A stretch of DNA of 64,000 nucleotides from positions 1,561-65,560 of the forward strand of contig WQSN01000007.1 of assembly GCA_009787835.1 (NCBI GenBank), read 5' to 3'. The translations under genes and the position numbers were made by a program. The stretch is from Treponema sp. (GTDB taxonomy: Bacteria > Spirochaetota > Spirochaetia > Treponematales > Breznakiellaceae). Under the pieces are notes generated by a model that saw nothing but the letters and a program-made list of their open reading frames with translations, had not been told where the DNA came from and did not search any database. Shown in pieces: positions 26,401-36,815 of this stretch; within the stretch, counting starts at the first letter, position 1; each line of letters opens with the position of its first letter.

Positions 26401-27013
26401 GAATATCGGACAGCTTCTGGAAACCGAACTTGGCTGGGCGGGTTCCACTCTGGATGAATGGTATTCAGCGCCTGTTTTCCAGTCCCCTTCCGCTGAACAG
26501 ATAGAGGAAAAACTGAAAGAGGCGGGGTTGCCCATTACAAGCAAGGCGGTTCTGCGGGACGGCAGAAACGGCGAGCCGTTTGTGAATCAGATTTTCTGCG
26601 GCATAATCTACTTCCTTAAACTGCATCATCTTGTCGATGACAAGATGCACGCGCGTTCCACAGGTCCGTATTCGCTTGTGACACAGCAGCCTCTGGGAGG
26701 CAAGGCGCAGTTCGGCGGACAGCGGTTAGGTGAAATGGAGGTATGGGCGCTTGAAGCTTACGGGGCCGCGAATACTTTGCAGGAACTTTTAACGATTAAA
26801 TCAGATGATATGACGGGACGTTCCAAAATTTATGAGGCGATTGTAAAGGGAGAGCCTTCTACAACCGCCGGAATCCCTGAATCTTTTAACGTTTTGGTTC
26901 AGGAACTGCGCGGGCTTGCATTGGATCTGTCAATCTTCGATATCAAGGGAAAACAAATACCGCTTACGGAAAAAGATGAGGAATTGATTACCAAGTCCGG
27001 AAGTAATTTTTAA
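23480..27013 (+). CDS. rpoB: RNA polymerase beta subunit
   Basis: This is the 1177-residue beta subunit, with GGGGAG upstream of the start. The rifampicin pocket reads '[32 protein letters not shown]' in two pieces around residues 462-497. The position of E. coli Ser531 is Asn491 (codon 24950-24952), the substitution found in naturally rifampicin-resistant spirochaetes. Downstream are '[25 protein letters not shown]', '[11 protein letters not shown]' and the C-terminal '[26 protein letters not shown]'. It is 78 bp from rpoC. Confidence 0.98.
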   Translation: MTKLRVADKRKYIGKDIQDVMDLPDLIDIQLCSYERFLQRDKVRKGEKLSSQGLQDVFKSTFPIESQNGDMVLEYEYYTFDEDNVKVTELECKQKGITFAVPLKARVNLVFQQTGEIRQKDIYMGDIPVMTERGTFIINGAERVVVSQIHRSPGVIFSHEKGVFSSRIIPYRGSWLEFEIDQKKELIYAKIDRKKRILGTVFLRTLGFSSREEIISAFYTTETLKIKDDRETKEKISGKVLAQAVSVKDENSDDARVLYKAGEKLHPHDVDKLLANNVKEINFINFEAEGSLNSPMLLNCFEREEIKFVKDGSGSEPAKDEALMAVYSVLMPGESITVEQAEKDLLGMFFSSRRYDLGKVGRYKLNKKFDIKPPLEEFTLTKTDVIATMKYLIKVYVGDEAFDDIDHLGNRRVRSVGELMTNQMKTAFSRMERIAKERMSLKETDTIKPQELISIKPIVAAIKEFFGSSQLSQFMDQVNPLAELTHKRRLNALGPGGLSRDRAGFEVRDVHYTHYGRMCPIETPEGPNIGLIVSLANYTRVNEYGFLETPYRKVSNGIATGDIEYLSAMDEDRYFIAQASAKVNNNGSFADDQISCRRQGDYTTRAPEDIQYMDVSPKQIISVSASLIPFLEHDDANRALMGSNMQRQAVPLVFPEAPRVGTGMEGKCAYDSGVLVKARRGGNIIRVTSKEIVVKPERAGTPKPMAQVELDDNGNDVYQLVKFQRTNQDTCYNQRPIVKPGEKITAGQVIADGPATQNGELALGRNILVGFMPWNGYNYEDSILISQKVVKDDMFTSIHIKEFIVEVRETKLGPEKITRDIPNTSEKSLDNLDSEGIIRVGAKVRAQDILVGKVTPKSETETTPEFKLLNSIFGEKAKEVRDTSLKVPHGIEGTIIDIQRLKRTEHDSLSPGVDEVVKVLIATKRKLREGDKMAGRHGNKGVVARILPEEDMPFMEDGTPLDICLTPLGVPSRMNIGQLLETELGWAGSTLDEWYSAPVFQSPSAEQIEEKLKEAGLPITSKAVLRDGRNGEPFVNQIFCGIIYFLKLHHLVDDKMHARSTGPYSLVTQQPLGGKAQFGGQRLGEMEVWALEAYGAANTLQELLTIKSDDMTGRSKIYEAIVKGEPSTTAGIPESFNVLVQELRGLALDLSIFDIKGKQIPLTEKDEELITKSGSNF

Positions 27014-27091
27014 TATGGGACAAGTTATAAAACTTCGTTTCTTATTCGATATAACTGTACGGTTATGCGGCCGTACTAAATAGGGGTTAAA

Positions 27092-30000
27092 ATGCGGGAC
27101 ATTCAGGATTTTGATTCGATTATGATTAGGCTGGCCTCGCCGGACATGATCCGGTCGTGGTCTTATGGCGAAGTAAAGAAACCGGAGACAATCAACTACA
27201 GAACGCTGAGGCCCGAAAAGGAAGGTCTTTTCTGCGAACGAATCTTCGGCACTACAAAGGAATGGGAATGTTACTGCGGAAAATTCAAATCAATCCGTTA
27301 CAAGGGCGTAATCTGCGACCGCTGCGGCGTTGAAGTTACTCACTTTAAAGTGCGCCGCGAAAGAATGGGCCATATTGAACTTGCCGCTCCTGTTTCGCAT
27401 ATTTGGTATTACCGTTCAGTTCCAAGCCGCATGGGACTTCTCCTGGATCTTACAACTAACGCATTGCGCTCTGTTCTATATTATGAAAAATACATTGTAA
27501 TTGATTCAGGCGATACCAATCTTAAAAAAGGGCAGCTTCTGACAGAGGAAGAGTACTACGCCGCTCTTGAACGTTTCGGCGGGGCGTTTAACGCCGGTAT
27601 GGGAGCTGAGGCAATCAGCACCTTACTTGAAAATCTTGACCTTGATCAGATGGCAGCGGATCTTCGCGCCAGAATGATCGAAAAGGGCAACAAGAGTGAC
27701 AAAAAACTGCTGAAACGGATCGAAATCGTAGAAAATTTCCGCAATTCAAACAACAAGCCGCATTGGATGATTTTAAATGTAATACCTGTAATCCCTCCCG
27801 AACTTCGCCCCATGGTGCAGCTTGACGGCGGACGGTTCGCAACAAGTGATCTTAACGATCTTTACCGCAGGGTAATTAACAGAAACAACCGCCTTAAGAG
27901 GTTACAGACCCTGAACGCGCCTGACATTATTATCCGCAATGAAAAGCGGATGCTGCAGGAAGCAGTTGACGCGTTATTCGACAATTCCAAGAAAAAGAAA
28001 GTTGTTAAAGGATCTTCAAACCGGGCGCTTAAGTCAATCAGCGATATGCTAAAGGGGAAACAGGGACGTTTCAGGCAGAATCTTCTTGGAAAACGCGTTG
28101 ACTATTCAGGCCGCTCCGTTATTACAGTCGGGCCGGATCTTAAAATGTGGCAGTGCGGGATTCCCACAAAAATGGCGCTTGAGCTGTTCAAACCCTTCAT
28201 CATGAAAAAACTTGTAGATAAGGATGTTGTGTTTAACATTAAAAAAGCCAAGATGCTGGTTGAACAGGAGACGCCTGAAGTTTTCGCGATACTGGATGAA
28301 GTTGTAAAAGAACATCCTGTGCTGCTAAACCGCGCGCCTACTTTACACAGGCTTGGCATTCAGGCGTTTGAACCTGTACTGGTAGAAGGAAAGGCGATTA
28401 AGCTTCATCCGCTTGTCTGCCATGCGTTTAACGCTGACTTTGACGGCGACCAGATGGCGGTGCATGTTCCGCTGACGCAGGCTGCGCAGATGGAATGCTG
28501 GACATTGATGCTTTCAGCCCGCAATCTTTTAAATCCCGCAAACGGAAAGACCATTGTGTTCCCGTCTCAGGATATGGTGCTTGGCATTAACTTCCTGACA
28601 CGAATAAAACCAAACGCCAAACGTCCCGGTTCCGCGAAACCTGAAACAAGGGACAGGATTCCATATTATTCATCTGTCGAAGAAGTATTAATGGCGGTTG
28701 AAAGCAAGGCATTGGAATGGGGAGCGGCAATCCGTGTCAAGGCTCCAAAAACCCCGATTTGGGACAAGGTTGGCAGCAGCTTTGATCCGGGGCCGGGCGG
28801 CGCGATTGTTACTTCCGCCGGAAGGCTTGTGTTTAACGAAGAAATGCCGCGCATTATTCCGTATATTAATTATGAATTAAAGGACAAGGGACTCGCAGCC
28901 CTTATAGAATTTGTTTTCAAGGACAAAGGCTCCTGGACTACCGTGCGGATGTTAGATGCCATTAAATCCACAGGCTACCGTTATGCGACAGTGTTCGGAG
29001 CCACAATCGGCGTTGAAGACATTGTAATACCGAAAGAAAAAACCGAAATGATCGACAAGGCCAACAGGGATGTTGATTCCATTCAGAAACAGTGGCGGCA
29101 GGGGCTTATCACAAACGAAGAGCGCTATAACAGGGTTGTTGAAGTCTGGACAAAAACAAACGAGGACCTTACCAATATTACGATGAAAACCCTGGAAGCT
29201 GACAAGGACGGATTTAACTCAATTTATATGATGGCAAACTCAGGCGCGCGCGGAAGCCGCAACCAGATACGCCAGCTTGCCGGCATGCGCGGTCTTATGG
29301 CAAAACCATCGCAGGAAATTATTGAACTTCCCATCAGATCCAACTTTAAGGAAGGTCTTTCCGTAATAGAATTCTTTATTTCAACTAACGGCGCGCGCAA
29401 GGGACTCGCGGATACCGCCCTTAAAACTGCTGAAGCCGGTTACCTTACCCGCCGTCTTGTAGATATTGCGCAGGACATGGTTGTAAATGAGGATGACTGC
29501 GGAACCATTAACGGTATTTCCTATTCCGCTGTTAAACAGGGCGAAGAAGTGGTGGAAGCGTTAAAAGATCGTATCATAGGCAGGTTTACTCTTGAGCGCG
29601 TAAAGCATCCGATAACAGATAAATTAATAATTGACGTAAACGAGGAAATTACAGAAGAGCTCGCAATCGCCATTGAAGCGGCTGATGTTGAAACAGTTCG
29701 TATCAGGACAGTGCTTACATGCGAATCAAAATACGGCGTCTGCCGTAAATGTTACGGACGCAATCTGGCTACTAACCGCACGGTTGACATCGGAGAAGCT
29801 GTCGGAACTATCGCGGCTCAATCCATCGGACAGCCCGGCACTCAGCTTACAATGCGTACATTCCATATCGGCGGTGTCGCCACGAAACTCAGCGAGGATA
29901 ACCATATCTCTCTGAAGTATCCGGTATACATAAGGGATGTTGTAGGAACGCATGTTCAGCTTGACGACGGGCTTCTGTTTACACGCCACGGTCATGCCGT

Positions 30001-31423
30001 AGTCAATAAGGTAATAAAAGAATATAAGCTTGAACCGGGAGATAATCTGCTTGTTACAGACGGCAAAAGAATCAACCGCGGAGACGCGATTATCAGCCGC
30101 ACGGGACAGGACATCATTTCTCCTGAAATTGCGTACGCGATGATTTTAAATAATACGGAAGGCGAATTCCTCTATCTTATCGGACAGGAACAGAAAATTA
30201 AAATCAGAAACGGTTCAAAATTTGAAGTTCAGAAAGGAACGGTTATTGACGCTGAAAAAAGAATCGCGACATTCGATTCATTGTCCGACCCGATTATTGC
30301 CGAAGCAAGCGGAATTGTAAAATACGAGGATATAATTCTTGGCACCACACTTAAAGAGGAAATTGATCAGGACACCGGCAATACGGAAAAACGCATAATG
30401 GAATTTCAGCATGAAAGCAAGCAGCCGCGTATTTTTATTGTTGATGACAATGATAATGAAGTCGCGTCGTACTTCATCCCCGGCGGTGCATACATTCAGG
30501 TTGATGAAGGCGAAAAGATAAACGCCGGACGCACAATAGCCAAGGAACTCAAAGAATCGGCAAAGACAATGGATATAACATCGGGCCTTCCGCGCGTAAG
30601 CGAACTTTTTGAAGCGCGCAAACCCAAGAATCCGGCCGTTCTGGCGGAGGTTTCCGGGACTGTGCATTTCCACGGCAATGTTAAAGGCAAGCGTAAAATT
30701 ATCGTAAAGGACGCGTTTGGCAGGGAAGTTTCACACTACATTCCCATCAACAAGAGGCTTTTAAAACGCGACGGCGATACTGTCGAAGCCGGAGAATTGC
30801 TGTGTATGGGAGCCATCAATCCCCATGATGTTCTTAAAATTCAGGGAGAAGGCAAGCTGCAGCGTTATCTGATGGATGAGATTCAGAATGTTTACCGTCT
30901 TCAGGGCGTTACGATAAATGATAAACACATCGGCGTAATTATCCGCCAGATGATGCGCAAGGTGGAAATACGGAAAGTGGGCGACACCAAGTTTATTTTC
31001 GGCTCTTCCGTGGATAAATACCGTTTCCATGAAGAAAACGCGCGCGTTATCGCCGAAGGCGGACAGCCGGCTATCGCGCAGCCGATGTTCCAGGGAATTA
31101 CAAAGGCATCTCTTAACATTGATTCATTCCTTTCTGCGGCAAGCTTTCAGGAAACGACAAAGGTTCTTACAAACGCCGCAATCGCCGGTTCCACGGATAA
31201 TCTGCGCGGCTTAAAGGAAAATATTATAATCGGTCACCCAATTCCCGCAGGGACGGGCATGAAGAGGTATCGAAACATAAAACTTTTTGATGAGGACAGT
31301 CAGGACCTGGATGAGTACATGCACGAAATCCTTGACAGGCGCAAACAGGAAGCTGAAGAAGCTCTTGTGGAAGCTGAAAATACCATCGAGGATTATTCAA
31401 ACAATGAAGATACCGAGGATTAA
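27092..31423 (+). CDS. rpoC: RNA polymerase beta' subunit
   Basis: This 1443-residue subunit carries the N-terminal zinc site (Cys60, Cys62, Cys75, Cys78 in 'ECYCGKF...VICDRCG'), the clamp '[13 protein letters not shown]', the catalytic 'NADFDGD' (447-453, Asp449/451/453), the trigger-loop region '[26 protein letters not shown]' and the second zinc site ('[14 protein letters not shown]'). The C-terminus ends in an acidic Glu/Asp-rich tail. It follows rpoB by 78 bp; a TTG-started reductase gene begins 2 bases after its stop. Confidence 0.98.
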   Translation: MRDIQDFDSIMIRLASPDMIRSWSYGEVKKPETINYRTLRPEKEGLFCERIFGTTKEWECYCGKFKSIRYKGVICDRCGVEVTHFKVRRERMGHIELAAPVSHIWYYRSVPSRMGLLLDLTTNALRSVLYYEKYIVIDSGDTNLKKGQLLTEEEYYAALERFGGAFNAGMGAEAISTLLENLDLDQMAADLRARMIEKGNKSDKKLLKRIEIVENFRNSNNKPHWMILNVIPVIPPELRPMVQLDGGRFATSDLNDLYRRVINRNNRLKRLQTLNAPDIIIRNEKRMLQEAVDALFDNSKKKKVVKGSSNRALKSISDMLKGKQGRFRQNLLGKRVDYSGRSVITVGPDLKMWQCGIPTKMALELFKPFIMKKLVDKDVVFNIKKAKMLVEQETPEVFAILDEVVKEHPVLLNRAPTLHRLGIQAFEPVLVEGKAIKLHPLVCHAFNADFDGDQMAVHVPLTQAAQMECWTLMLSARNLLNPANGKTIVFPSQDMVLGINFLTRIKPNAKRPGSAKPETRDRIPYYSSVEEVLMAVESKALEWGAAIRVKAPKTPIWDKVGSSFDPGPGGAIVTSAGRLVFNEEMPRIIPYINYELKDKGLAALIEFVFKDKGSWTTVRMLDAIKSTGYRYATVFGATIGVEDIVIPKEKTEMIDKANRDVDSIQKQWRQGLITNEERYNRVVEVWTKTNEDLTNITMKTLEADKDGFNSIYMMANSGARGSRNQIRQLAGMRGLMAKPSQEIIELPIRSNFKEGLSVIEFFISTNGARKGLADTALKTAEAGYLTRRLVDIAQDMVVNEDDCGTINGISYSAVKQGEEVVEALKDRIIGRFTLERVKHPITDKLIIDVNEEITEELAIAIEAADVETVRIRTVLTCESKYGVCRKCYGRNLATNRTVDIGEAVGTIAAQSIGQPGTQLTMRTFHIGGVATKLSEDNHISLKYPVYIRDVVGTHVQLDDGLLFTRHGHAVVNKVIKEYKLEPGDNLLVTDGKRINRGDAIISRTGQDIISPEIAYAMILNNTEGEFLYLIGQEQKIKIRNGSKFEVQKGTVIDAEKRIATFDSLSDPIIAEASGIVKYEDIILGTTLKEEIDQDTGNTEKRIMEFQHESKQPRIFIVDDNDNEVASYFIPGGAYIQVDEGEKINAGRTIAKELKESAKTMDITSGLPRVSELFEARKPKNPAVLAEVSGTVHFHGNVKGKRKIIVKDAFGREVSHYIPINKRLLKRDGDTVEAGELLCMGAINPHDVLKIQGEGKLQRYLMDEIQNVYRLQGVTINDKHIGVIIRQMMRKVEIRKVGDTKFIFGSSVDKYRFHEENARVIAEGGQPAIAQPMFQGITKASLNIDSFLSAASFQETTKVLTNAAIAGSTDNLRGLKENIIIGHPIPAGTGMKRYRNIKLFDEDSQDLDEYMHEILDRRKQEAEEALVEAENTIEDYSNNEDTED

Positions 31424-31425
31424 AG

Positions 31426-32637
31426 TTGCAATACCGTATTGATAAAGTATCCGGTAATAAACTGTCTGTCCTCGGTTTTGGATGCATGCGCTTTCCCGGG
31501 ATTTTTGGCAGAATTGATCTTCCAAAAACCGAAGAAATGATAATGCGTTCCATTGAAAGGGGCGTTAACTACTTTGACACCGCCTGGGTATATCCCGGCA
31601 GCGAAGAGGTTCTTGGCGCAATCCTTGAAAAAAACCATGTGCGCGATAAGGTTTACATCGCGAGTAAACTTCCCCTTGTGATGATTAAAAAATCAGGCGA
31701 CAAACCTGTGGATTTTGATAAATACTTTAACCAGTCGCTTAAGCAGCTTAAAACAGATTATATTGATTATTACCTGCTGCACATGCTTACGGATCCGGAA
31801 CAATGGCAAAAGTTAAAAAGCTGGGGTCTTGCCGAATGGATTATACAGAAAAAAAAATCAGGTCAGATAAAACAGATTGGTTTTTCTTTTCACGGAAGCG
31901 GAAACGATTTTTTCAAGATACTTGATGATTACAACTGGGAATGCTGCCTAATTCAGTATAATTATTCGGATGAGAATTATCAGGCGGGCGTGAGGGGCCT
32001 TCGCGCAGCCGCCGCCAGAATGCCCGTGATGATTATGGAACCATTGCTTGGCGGAAAGCTCGCGACAGGCCTTCCAAAGGATGTTGTAAAAATTTTTCAT
32101 AAAGCGAACGCAGGACTTTCTCCCGCGGGCTGGGCCTTAAACTGGATCTGGAATCAGGAGGAAGTGACATTACTCCTTTCCGGCATGAGCGCCATGGAGC
32201 AGCTTGAAGAAAATTTATCATTAGCGGATTCCGCTTCTGCCGGAATGTCAGGTGACACTGAAAAAGCTGTGTACGCGAAAGTGATTGAAGCTGTAAACCG
32301 GGCTTGCAAGATTCGCTGCACGGGCTGCAATTACTGTATGCCGTGTCCTGCAGGCGTTAATATTCCTGGGTGTTTTGCCGCATATAACTCTGTATATTCC
32401 ATGGGTTATGTGGAAGGAATGAAACAGTTCGTTACCAGCACAGGTTTTACATCCCAAAAGGGAAGCGGACCCGGTCTTTGTATAAAATGCGGCAAATGCG
32501 AAAGCCACTGCCCGCAAAAAATTCCAATCATGAAAGAACTTGTCACTGTCAAAAGACGCATGGAACCGTTTTTCATTAAATTCATAGGTTTCTGCGCGAG
32601 AGCTTTTTTTGGTAACAAACGCAAAAAGATGCGTTAG
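31426..32637 (+). CDS. Aldo/keto reductase with C-terminal 4Fe-4S domain
   Basis: This 403-residue protein starts at TTG 31426, two bases after rpoC stops and 8 bases after GAGG in the rpoC tail. The N-terminal TIM barrel has the aldo/keto reductase residues Asp51, Tyr56 (FDTAWVYPGSE), Lys81 (ASKLP) and a His in 'YYLLHML'. The C-terminal part has the ferredoxin-like motifs 'CTGCNYCMPCP' and 'CIKCGKCESHCPQ' and ends in a basic tail. Such Fe-S aldo/keto reductases are common in anaerobes; the substrate is not known. Its stop is next to the first ATG of the znuA-like gene. Confidence 0.9.
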   Translation: MQYRIDKVSGNKLSVLGFGCMRFPGIFGRIDLPKTEEMIMRSIERGVNYFDTAWVYPGSEEVLGAILEKNHVRDKVYIASKLPLVMIKKSGDKPVDFDKYFNQSLKQLKTDYIDYYLLHMLTDPEQWQKLKSWGLAEWIIQKKKSGQIKQIGFSFHGSGNDFFKILDDYNWECCLIQYNYSDENYQAGVRGLRAAAARMPVMIMEPLLGGKLATGLPKDVVKIFHKANAGLSPAGWALNWIWNQEEVTLLLSGMSAMEQLEENLSLADSASAGMSGDTEKAVYAKVIEAVNRACKIRCTGCNYCMPCPAGVNIPGCFAAYNSVYSMGYVEGMKQFVTSTGFTSQKGSGPGLCIKCGKCESHCPQKIPIMKELVTVKRRMEPFFIKFIGFCARAFFGNKRKKMR

Positions 32638-32638
32638 C

Positions 32639-33676
32639 ATGATTCCTAATAACTTGTCACGGAGAGAAAACAGGGACTGGGGACTGGGGATCGTGGACTG
32701 GAAAACAAAGAAAGAAATTTCACTTTGTTTCCATAATGCTCAAATAAAAAACAATTACCCCATTCCCTTATTAATTTTTTCTCTTATATTTTTTATTTTG
32801 CAATTAACATCATGTGCGCGCAGGATTGTAGCAGATAACGCTATCTCAATCGCTGTAAGCATTCCTCCGCAGCAGTGGTTTGTATCCCGGATTGCCGGGG
32901 ATAATGTCAGGGTTACAACGCTTGCAGGACCCGGAGCAAATCCGCATAATTTTGAGCCAACCCCAGGGCAGATACAGAATCTTTCATCAGCTAACGCATG
33001 GATACTATCAGGCGCGGAATTTGAAATCAGTCTTCTACCAAAGGTAAAAAAACTTTTTCCAGACCTGCTCATTGTTGACGGAACGCAGGGAGTTCGTTTC
33101 AGAACGCTGGAGGAACATGATCATGACCATCTACATGAGTATAATATTAATGGTGATACTTCTGCTCCCCGCTCTCCACTCACCACTCCCTACTTAGACA
33201 GGCACACATGGCTTGGCAGGGAGCCAGCGAAAATATTGGCTTCGCATATTAAAGATACGCTGACAGTTATGGACGGTGACAATGAAGAACTGTATAACAG
33301 CCGCTATGAAGATGTTATTAAATTAATAGACAATGAATTTGATTTTTTATCAGCCGCTCTTGCGCCTTTAAAGGGAAAGAGTGTTTTTGTTTATCATCCC
33401 AGTTTTGGGTATTTTCTTGATGAGTTTGATATTCATCAGGAGGCTGTAGAAACGGGAGGCAAGGAACCGGGCCCGCGGCAGCTTAACAATTTAATGAAAA
33501 AAATTATTGAGGAACAGGCAGTAGCGGTTTTTGTACAGGCGCAGTTTCCAGTTAACGCCGCAAGGACTTTAGCAGCTTCCGCCGGCGTGCAGCTTATCAG
33601 CCTTGATCCTCTCGCGCCTGACTGGCTAGAAAATATCGGAAGAATGGGGCAGGCTCTCATGAAGGCCATGCCATGA
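32639..33676 (+). CDS. znuA: Zinc/manganese ABC transporter substrate-binding protein, ZnuA-like
   Basis: This cluster A-I metal-binding lipoprotein has the landmarks 'SIPPQQWFVSRIAGDNV', 'PGANPHNFEPTPGQIQNLSSA' (metal His), a short His-rich loop 'EEHDHDHLHEYN', 'DRHTWLGREPAKILASHI' (metal His) and 'VYHPSFGYFLDEF'. The start is uncertain: the ATG at 32639 gives 345 residues but a charged stretch of about 40 residues precedes the lipoprotein signal (lipobox QLTSC). That stretch contains four heptad repeats (32673-32700). Four further heptads (33167-33194) follow the His loop in frame. It is coupled to znuC by a 4-base overlap. Confidence 0.88.
   Translation: MIPNNLSRRENRDWGLGIVDWKTKKEISLCFHNAQIKNNYPIPLLIFSLIFFILQLTSCARRIVADNAISIAVSIPPQQWFVSRIAGDNVRVTTLAGPGANPHNFEPTPGQIQNLSSANAWILSGAEFEISLLPKVKKLFPDLLIVDGTQGVRFRTLEEHDHDHLHEYNINGDTSAPRSPLTTPYLDRHTWLGREPAKILASHIKDTLTVMDGDNEELYNSRYEDVIKLIDNEFDFLSAALAPLKGKSVFVYHPSFGYFLDEFDIHQEAVETGGKEPGPRQLNNLMKKIIEEQAVAVFVQAQFPVNAARTLAASAGVQLISLDPLAPDWLENIGRMGQALMKAMP
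32673..32700. repeat. Heptad repeats inside the 5' part of znuA
   Basis: GGGACTG, GGGACTG, GGGATCG and TGGACTG follow each other without gap; they are reverse-strand copies of the CCCCACT-type heptads found in the nusG-rplK gap. A small hairpin (GGAAAACAAAG ... CTTTGTTTCC, about 32700-32732) follows at once, as in the larger copy. Confidence 0.72.
33167..33194. repeat. Heptad repeats inside the metal-loop region of znuA
   Basis: CCCCGCT, CTCCACT, CACCACT and CCCTACT stand in tandem. The reading frame is kept and the repeat encodes the Pro/Ser/Thr stretch 'APRSPLTTPYL' directly after the His-rich loop of the ZnuA-like protein. Confidence 0.72.
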
Positions 33677-34467
33677 GCGGCGTTCCAAATGACGGCAATA
33701 TTGCCGTCAGATTCGATTCAGTATCCTTTTCCTACAGTGACGCGCAGGTTCTTGAAAACGCGTCGTTTCACATTCACCGCGGCGAGTTCGCGGCAATGGT
33801 AGGTCCGAACGGCTCCGGCAAGACTACGGTACTGAAACTGTTATTAGGCCTGGAAATTCCCCGTGCGGGGACAATTGAGATTTTCGGCCGCCGTTACGCG
33901 AATGGCGTTACGCGAAACAAACATGACTGCAATATGGCCTATGTATCCCAGCAAATGCCTTCTGACAATTTGTTTCCAATAATGGTGCGCGACATTGTAA
34001 GAATGGGCTTTTTACAGCCGCTAAAAGGGTATTCCGGTGATAGAGCCACTGCCGCGCGGGTGATGGAAGAGGCCGGTATCGCGGATATTGCCTTAAAGTC
34101 CTACCGTTCCCTGTCAGGAGGACAGAAACGCCGCGCCCTTGTCGCGCGTGCGTTAGCTGCAAAACCGGATCTACTTGTTTTAGACGAACCTGCTGCCAAC
34201 ATGGACGCTGATAGCGAAAAGAGGCTCTATGAAACGCTGGGTTCATATAAAGGAAAAACAACAATATTGATTGTTACGCACGACACTGAATTTGTGACAG
34301 TTCTTACAGACAGGGTATTGTGCCTGGGAGACGGCAGCCGCTCTGTTGTACAGCATAAAACGGAAATTGATACAGCGCTTCAGACGCGGGAACACCATAA
34401 TCTCGCGGGCCAGGAGGTGCGAGTGCTTCACGGGGAAAATGTATCAGGCGATGATTGCTGTTTATAA
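33673..34467 (+). CDS. znuC: Zinc/manganese ABC transporter ATPase, ZnuC-like
   Basis: This 264-residue ATPase has Walker A 'GPNGSGKT' (44-51), Q-loop 'AYVSQQMPSD', signature 'LSGGQKRR', Walker B 'PDLLVLDEPAA' and the H-loop His in 'LIVTHD'. The start overlaps the znuA stop (ATGA). The C-terminus is a longer variable tail, as in ZnuC/MntB ATPases. Confidence 0.93.
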   Translation: MSGVPNDGNIAVRFDSVSFSYSDAQVLENASFHIHRGEFAAMVGPNGSGKTTVLKLLLGLEIPRAGTIEIFGRRYANGVTRNKHDCNMAYVSQQMPSDNLFPIMVRDIVRMGFLQPLKGYSGDRATAARVMEEAGIADIALKSYRSLSGGQKRRALVARALAAKPDLLVLDEPAANMDADSEKRLYETLGSYKGKTTILIVTHDTEFVTVLTDRVLCLGDGSRSVVQHKTEIDTALQTREHHNLAGQEVRVLHGENVSGDDCCL

Positions 34468-34476
34468 TTTATAAGG

Positions 34477-35322
34477 ATGAGTAACATGCAGGAATTTTTT
34501 GACGCTCTTATCAATGTTAATTTTCCGTTTTTGCGTAACGCACTATTGGCAGGTCTTTTGTCATCCGCGCTTTTTGGAATACTTGGCTCTGTTGTAACAG
34601 TGCGCCGTATCGGCAGCCTGGCAGGAGCGGTTTCACACGCTGTGCTTGGCGGTATAGGGCTTGCGCTGTTCATCTCTTCGCGTTTCTTTCCCGTTCCGCC
34701 GATTGCAGGCGCTCTTGTTTTCGCGCTTCTTTCCGCTCTGGTTATCGCGCTTGTATCCTTAAAAGCGAAACAGCGCGAAGATACGGTAATTAACGCGATA
34801 TGGGTAATTGGCATGAGTCTGGGACTCATTTTTATGGCAAAGACTCCCGGTTATGCCGATCCCACAACATGGCTGTTCGGAAATATTCTGCTTATCTCAA
34901 ACGTGGATTTAATTTTAATGGCAATTCTTGTTTTCCTTACTGCCGCGCTTGCGCTGCGTTTTTACGCGCAAATTGAAGCCTCTTCTTTTGATGAAGAATT
35001 CGCGCGTACCCGTGGCGTTCCCGTACAGGGAATCTTTTTTATTCTGCTTGGTATTACGGCAGTCGCTATTGTTTTGCTTCAGACATTTATTGGCATTGTA
35101 ATGGTAATCGCCATGCTTACCCTTCCCGCAGGCTGCGCCGGCGTTTTTTCCCGCAGTCTTGGCAGTATGATGTTATCAAGCTGTTTATTCTCCGCTCTGT
35201 TTTCAGTATCAGGTCTTGTTACAGGCTGGTTCTTTGACTTGCCTATCGGAGCGATGACTGTAATAATCGCCGGTGTTGTCTTTTTGGGATTTTCAGTTTT
35301 TAGGGCTGTAAAGAAAACCTGA
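34477..35322 (+). CDS. znuB: Zinc/manganese ABC transporter permease, ZnuB-like
   Basis: This 281-residue integral membrane protein of the ABC-3 permease family has about eight hydrophobic helices, with 'FLRNALLAGLLSSALFGILGSVVTVRRIGSLAGAVSHAVLGGIGLA' at the start and 'ARTRGVPVQGIFFILLGITAVAIVLLQTFIGIVMVIAMLTLPA'. It is the third gene of the metal importer, 9 bp after znuC. No Fur/Zur-like gene or operator is recognised, so the metal (Zn or Mn) stays open. Confidence 0.92.
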   Translation: MSNMQEFFDALINVNFPFLRNALLAGLLSSALFGILGSVVTVRRIGSLAGAVSHAVLGGIGLALFISSRFFPVPPIAGALVFALLSALVIALVSLKAKQREDTVINAIWVIGMSLGLIFMAKTPGYADPTTWLFGNILLISNVDLILMAILVFLTAALALRFYAQIEASSFDEEFARTRGVPVQGIFFILLGITAVAIVLLQTFIGIVMVIAMLTLPAGCAGVFSRSLGSMMLSSCLFSALFSVSGLVTGWFFDLPIGAMTVIIAGVVFLGFSVFRAVKKT

Positions 35323-35394
35323 TTTTTTCCTGCGAATTTTCAATTTCAGTAAAGCATCTCTCACATACAACCCGTATATATGGTTGGAGGCTTT

Positions 35395-35751
35395 ATGAAA
35401 TACATTTTATTTTTTGCGCTGTCTATGATGATTTTTGTATCCGGCTGTGTAATTATGTCCGCTCATCGCGGCAATGATGACAGCGGGATAACATCAGACG
35501 ATGTTTATGAGGGAACGGGTCAGGGTTACCGCGGTCCTGTAAGTGTGCAGGTCCGCATGAACGACGGTAATATCAATGAAATTATCATTGTCGATTCCGC
35601 GGAAGATCATTTTATTGGAAGCGCTGCCATGGAAGAGTTAATCGAGATCGTAGTGGAGAATAACTCTACAGATGTAGACGCGGTTTCTGGCGCGACGCAA
35701 ACAAGCAGGGGTTTTCTTGAGGCTGTACAGAATGCTATACTTAAATTATGA
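35395..35751 (+). CDS. FMN-binding-domain lipoprotein
   Basis: I start at ATG 35395 (118 residues) with GGAGG 6 bases upstream. After a lipoprotein signal (FVSGC, Cys18) the protein is one FMN_bind domain: 'GYRGPVSVQVRMNDGNINEIIIVDSAEDHFI' and the flavinylation motif 'DAVSGATQTS' (Thr101 likely FMN acceptor through ApbE). Such small proteins carry electrons on the outer face of the membrane. It overlaps the HIT gene by 4 bases and is 72 bp after the metal importer. Confidence 0.88.
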   Translation: MKYILFFALSMMIFVSGCVIMSAHRGNDDSGITSDDVYEGTGQGYRGPVSVQVRMNDGNINEIIIVDSAEDHFIGSAAMEELIEIVVENNSTDVDAVSGATQTSRGFLEAVQNAILKL

Positions 35752-36089
35752 GTTGTATTTTTTGTAAAATAATAGCCGGAGAAATTCCCAGTAAAAAAAT
35801 CTATGAAGATGATGATATGCTGGCTTTTTCTGACATTAATCCCATGGCGCCTGTGCATTTTCTTGTTATTCCAAAGAAGCACATAGAGAACCTGCTTGTG
35901 ATGGAAGACAAGGACGCGCTTCTTATTGGTAAACTGCTCTGCAAAGCGAAGGAGCTTGCGAAACAGCAGGGATGTGAGGAAAAGGGAGGCCGTTTTGTGA
36001 TTAACGCAAAATCTGACGGCGGGCAGACTGTAGATCATCTGCACATTCATTTCCTTGGCGGCCGCTCTCTTGGATGGCCCCCGGGGTGA
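35748..36089 (+). CDS. HIT-family nucleotide hydrolase (HinT-like)
   Basis: This 113-residue protein has the HIT signature HxHxH at His97/99/101 in 'DHLHIHFLGG', the start 'CIFCKIIAGEIPSKKIYED' with Cys3/Cys6, and ends 'GRSLGWPPG', which is characteristic of HinT. It probably hydrolyses purine nucleoside phosphoramidates. The start overlaps the FMN-binding protein's stop (ATGA). Confidence 0.94.
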   Translation: MSCIFCKIIAGEIPSKKIYEDDDMLAFSDINPMAPVHFLVIPKKHIENLLVMEDKDALLIGKLLCKAKELAKQQGCEEKGGRFVINAKSDGGQTVDHLHIHFLGGRSLGWPPG

Positions 36090-36158
36090 ATGGTGTTGAG
36101 GTTTATTATACAGAGTATAAAAAACCTGATACAAAAACTTATAAAGAGAAAAAATTAA

Positions 36159-36815
36159 ATGGCTATTGAAAAACATATCAATTTTTTTGAGTTACAAAAA
36201 GCATCTGAAAAACCAGGATGCCCGCTTTGCCGTATTGTAAGCGACCGCGCTTACCGGTACATTGACAACACCTTGTTTGAACATGTTTCCGACCGGGGTT
36301 TTCGCGCCATGCACCGTGCGGCAGGCGGTTTCTGTTCTTTCCACGCAAGGCATCTGGTATCTTTCCGTGACGGTCTTGCAGTAGCGATTCTAAGCCGCGA
36401 TATTCTGGAAGACCGCATTGAATCATTTAAAAAGAAAAAAACGTGGAGTCCCAGGGGACGCTGTCCTGTTTGCGCTGAACGTGAAAAGATAGAACAGGAG
36501 TACCTTGATTTTTTAAGCCGTTCAGACGGAGATTCACAGGAAGAGAATGAACTGCGCTCATTCTTTACAGCTTCCTGCGGGTTATGCGCTCCTCATTACA
36601 ACGGCCTCCTGTTTCACCTGACAGGTAAAAAAAGAAACGTGCCTGACTGGATAATAAATTTTCAGGAGGCAAAATTCCGCGAGTTAAAAATCAGGCTTGA
36701 TCAGTTTATTGAACTTTCCGCTTATGGCAGGCAGAAAGAATTTGCCGCCCTCAGTGAAGAAGATCAGGTTGTATGGAAAGAAGCGGCCGCCTGCCTTTCT
36801 GAAAATATTGAGTAG
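36159..36815 (+). CDS. Cys-rich cytoplasmic protein, DUF6062-like
   Basis: This 218-residue protein has no signal or membrane segment. It holds four evenly placed metal-ligand-like pairs: Cys21/Cys24 (CPLC), Cys59/His62 (CSFH), Cys102/Cys105 (CPVC) and Cys140/Cys143 with His146 (CGLCAPH). The pattern looks like two repeats of 'CPLC...CxxH' (residues about 20-65 and 101-147). I believe it belongs to the DUF6062 group, known by architecture only; function is unknown. It follows the HIT gene by 69 bp. Confidence 0.7.
   Translation: MAIEKHINFFELQKASEKPGCPLCRIVSDRAYRYIDNTLFEHVSDRGFRAMHRAAGGFCSFHARHLVSFRDGLAVAILSRDILEDRIESFKKKKTWSPRGRCPVCAEREKIEQEYLDFLSRSDGDSQEENELRSFFTASCGLCAPHYNGLLFHLTGKKRNVPDWIINFQEAKFRELKIRLDQFIELSAYGRQKEFAALSEEDQVVWKEAAACLSENIE

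Noticed and set aside
31426-31428. TTG start of the reductase as evidence of a frameshift or pseudogene
   Set aside because: The frame is full length with all catalytic and Fe-S residues, and GAGG is 8 bases upstream; TTG is simply the start codon.
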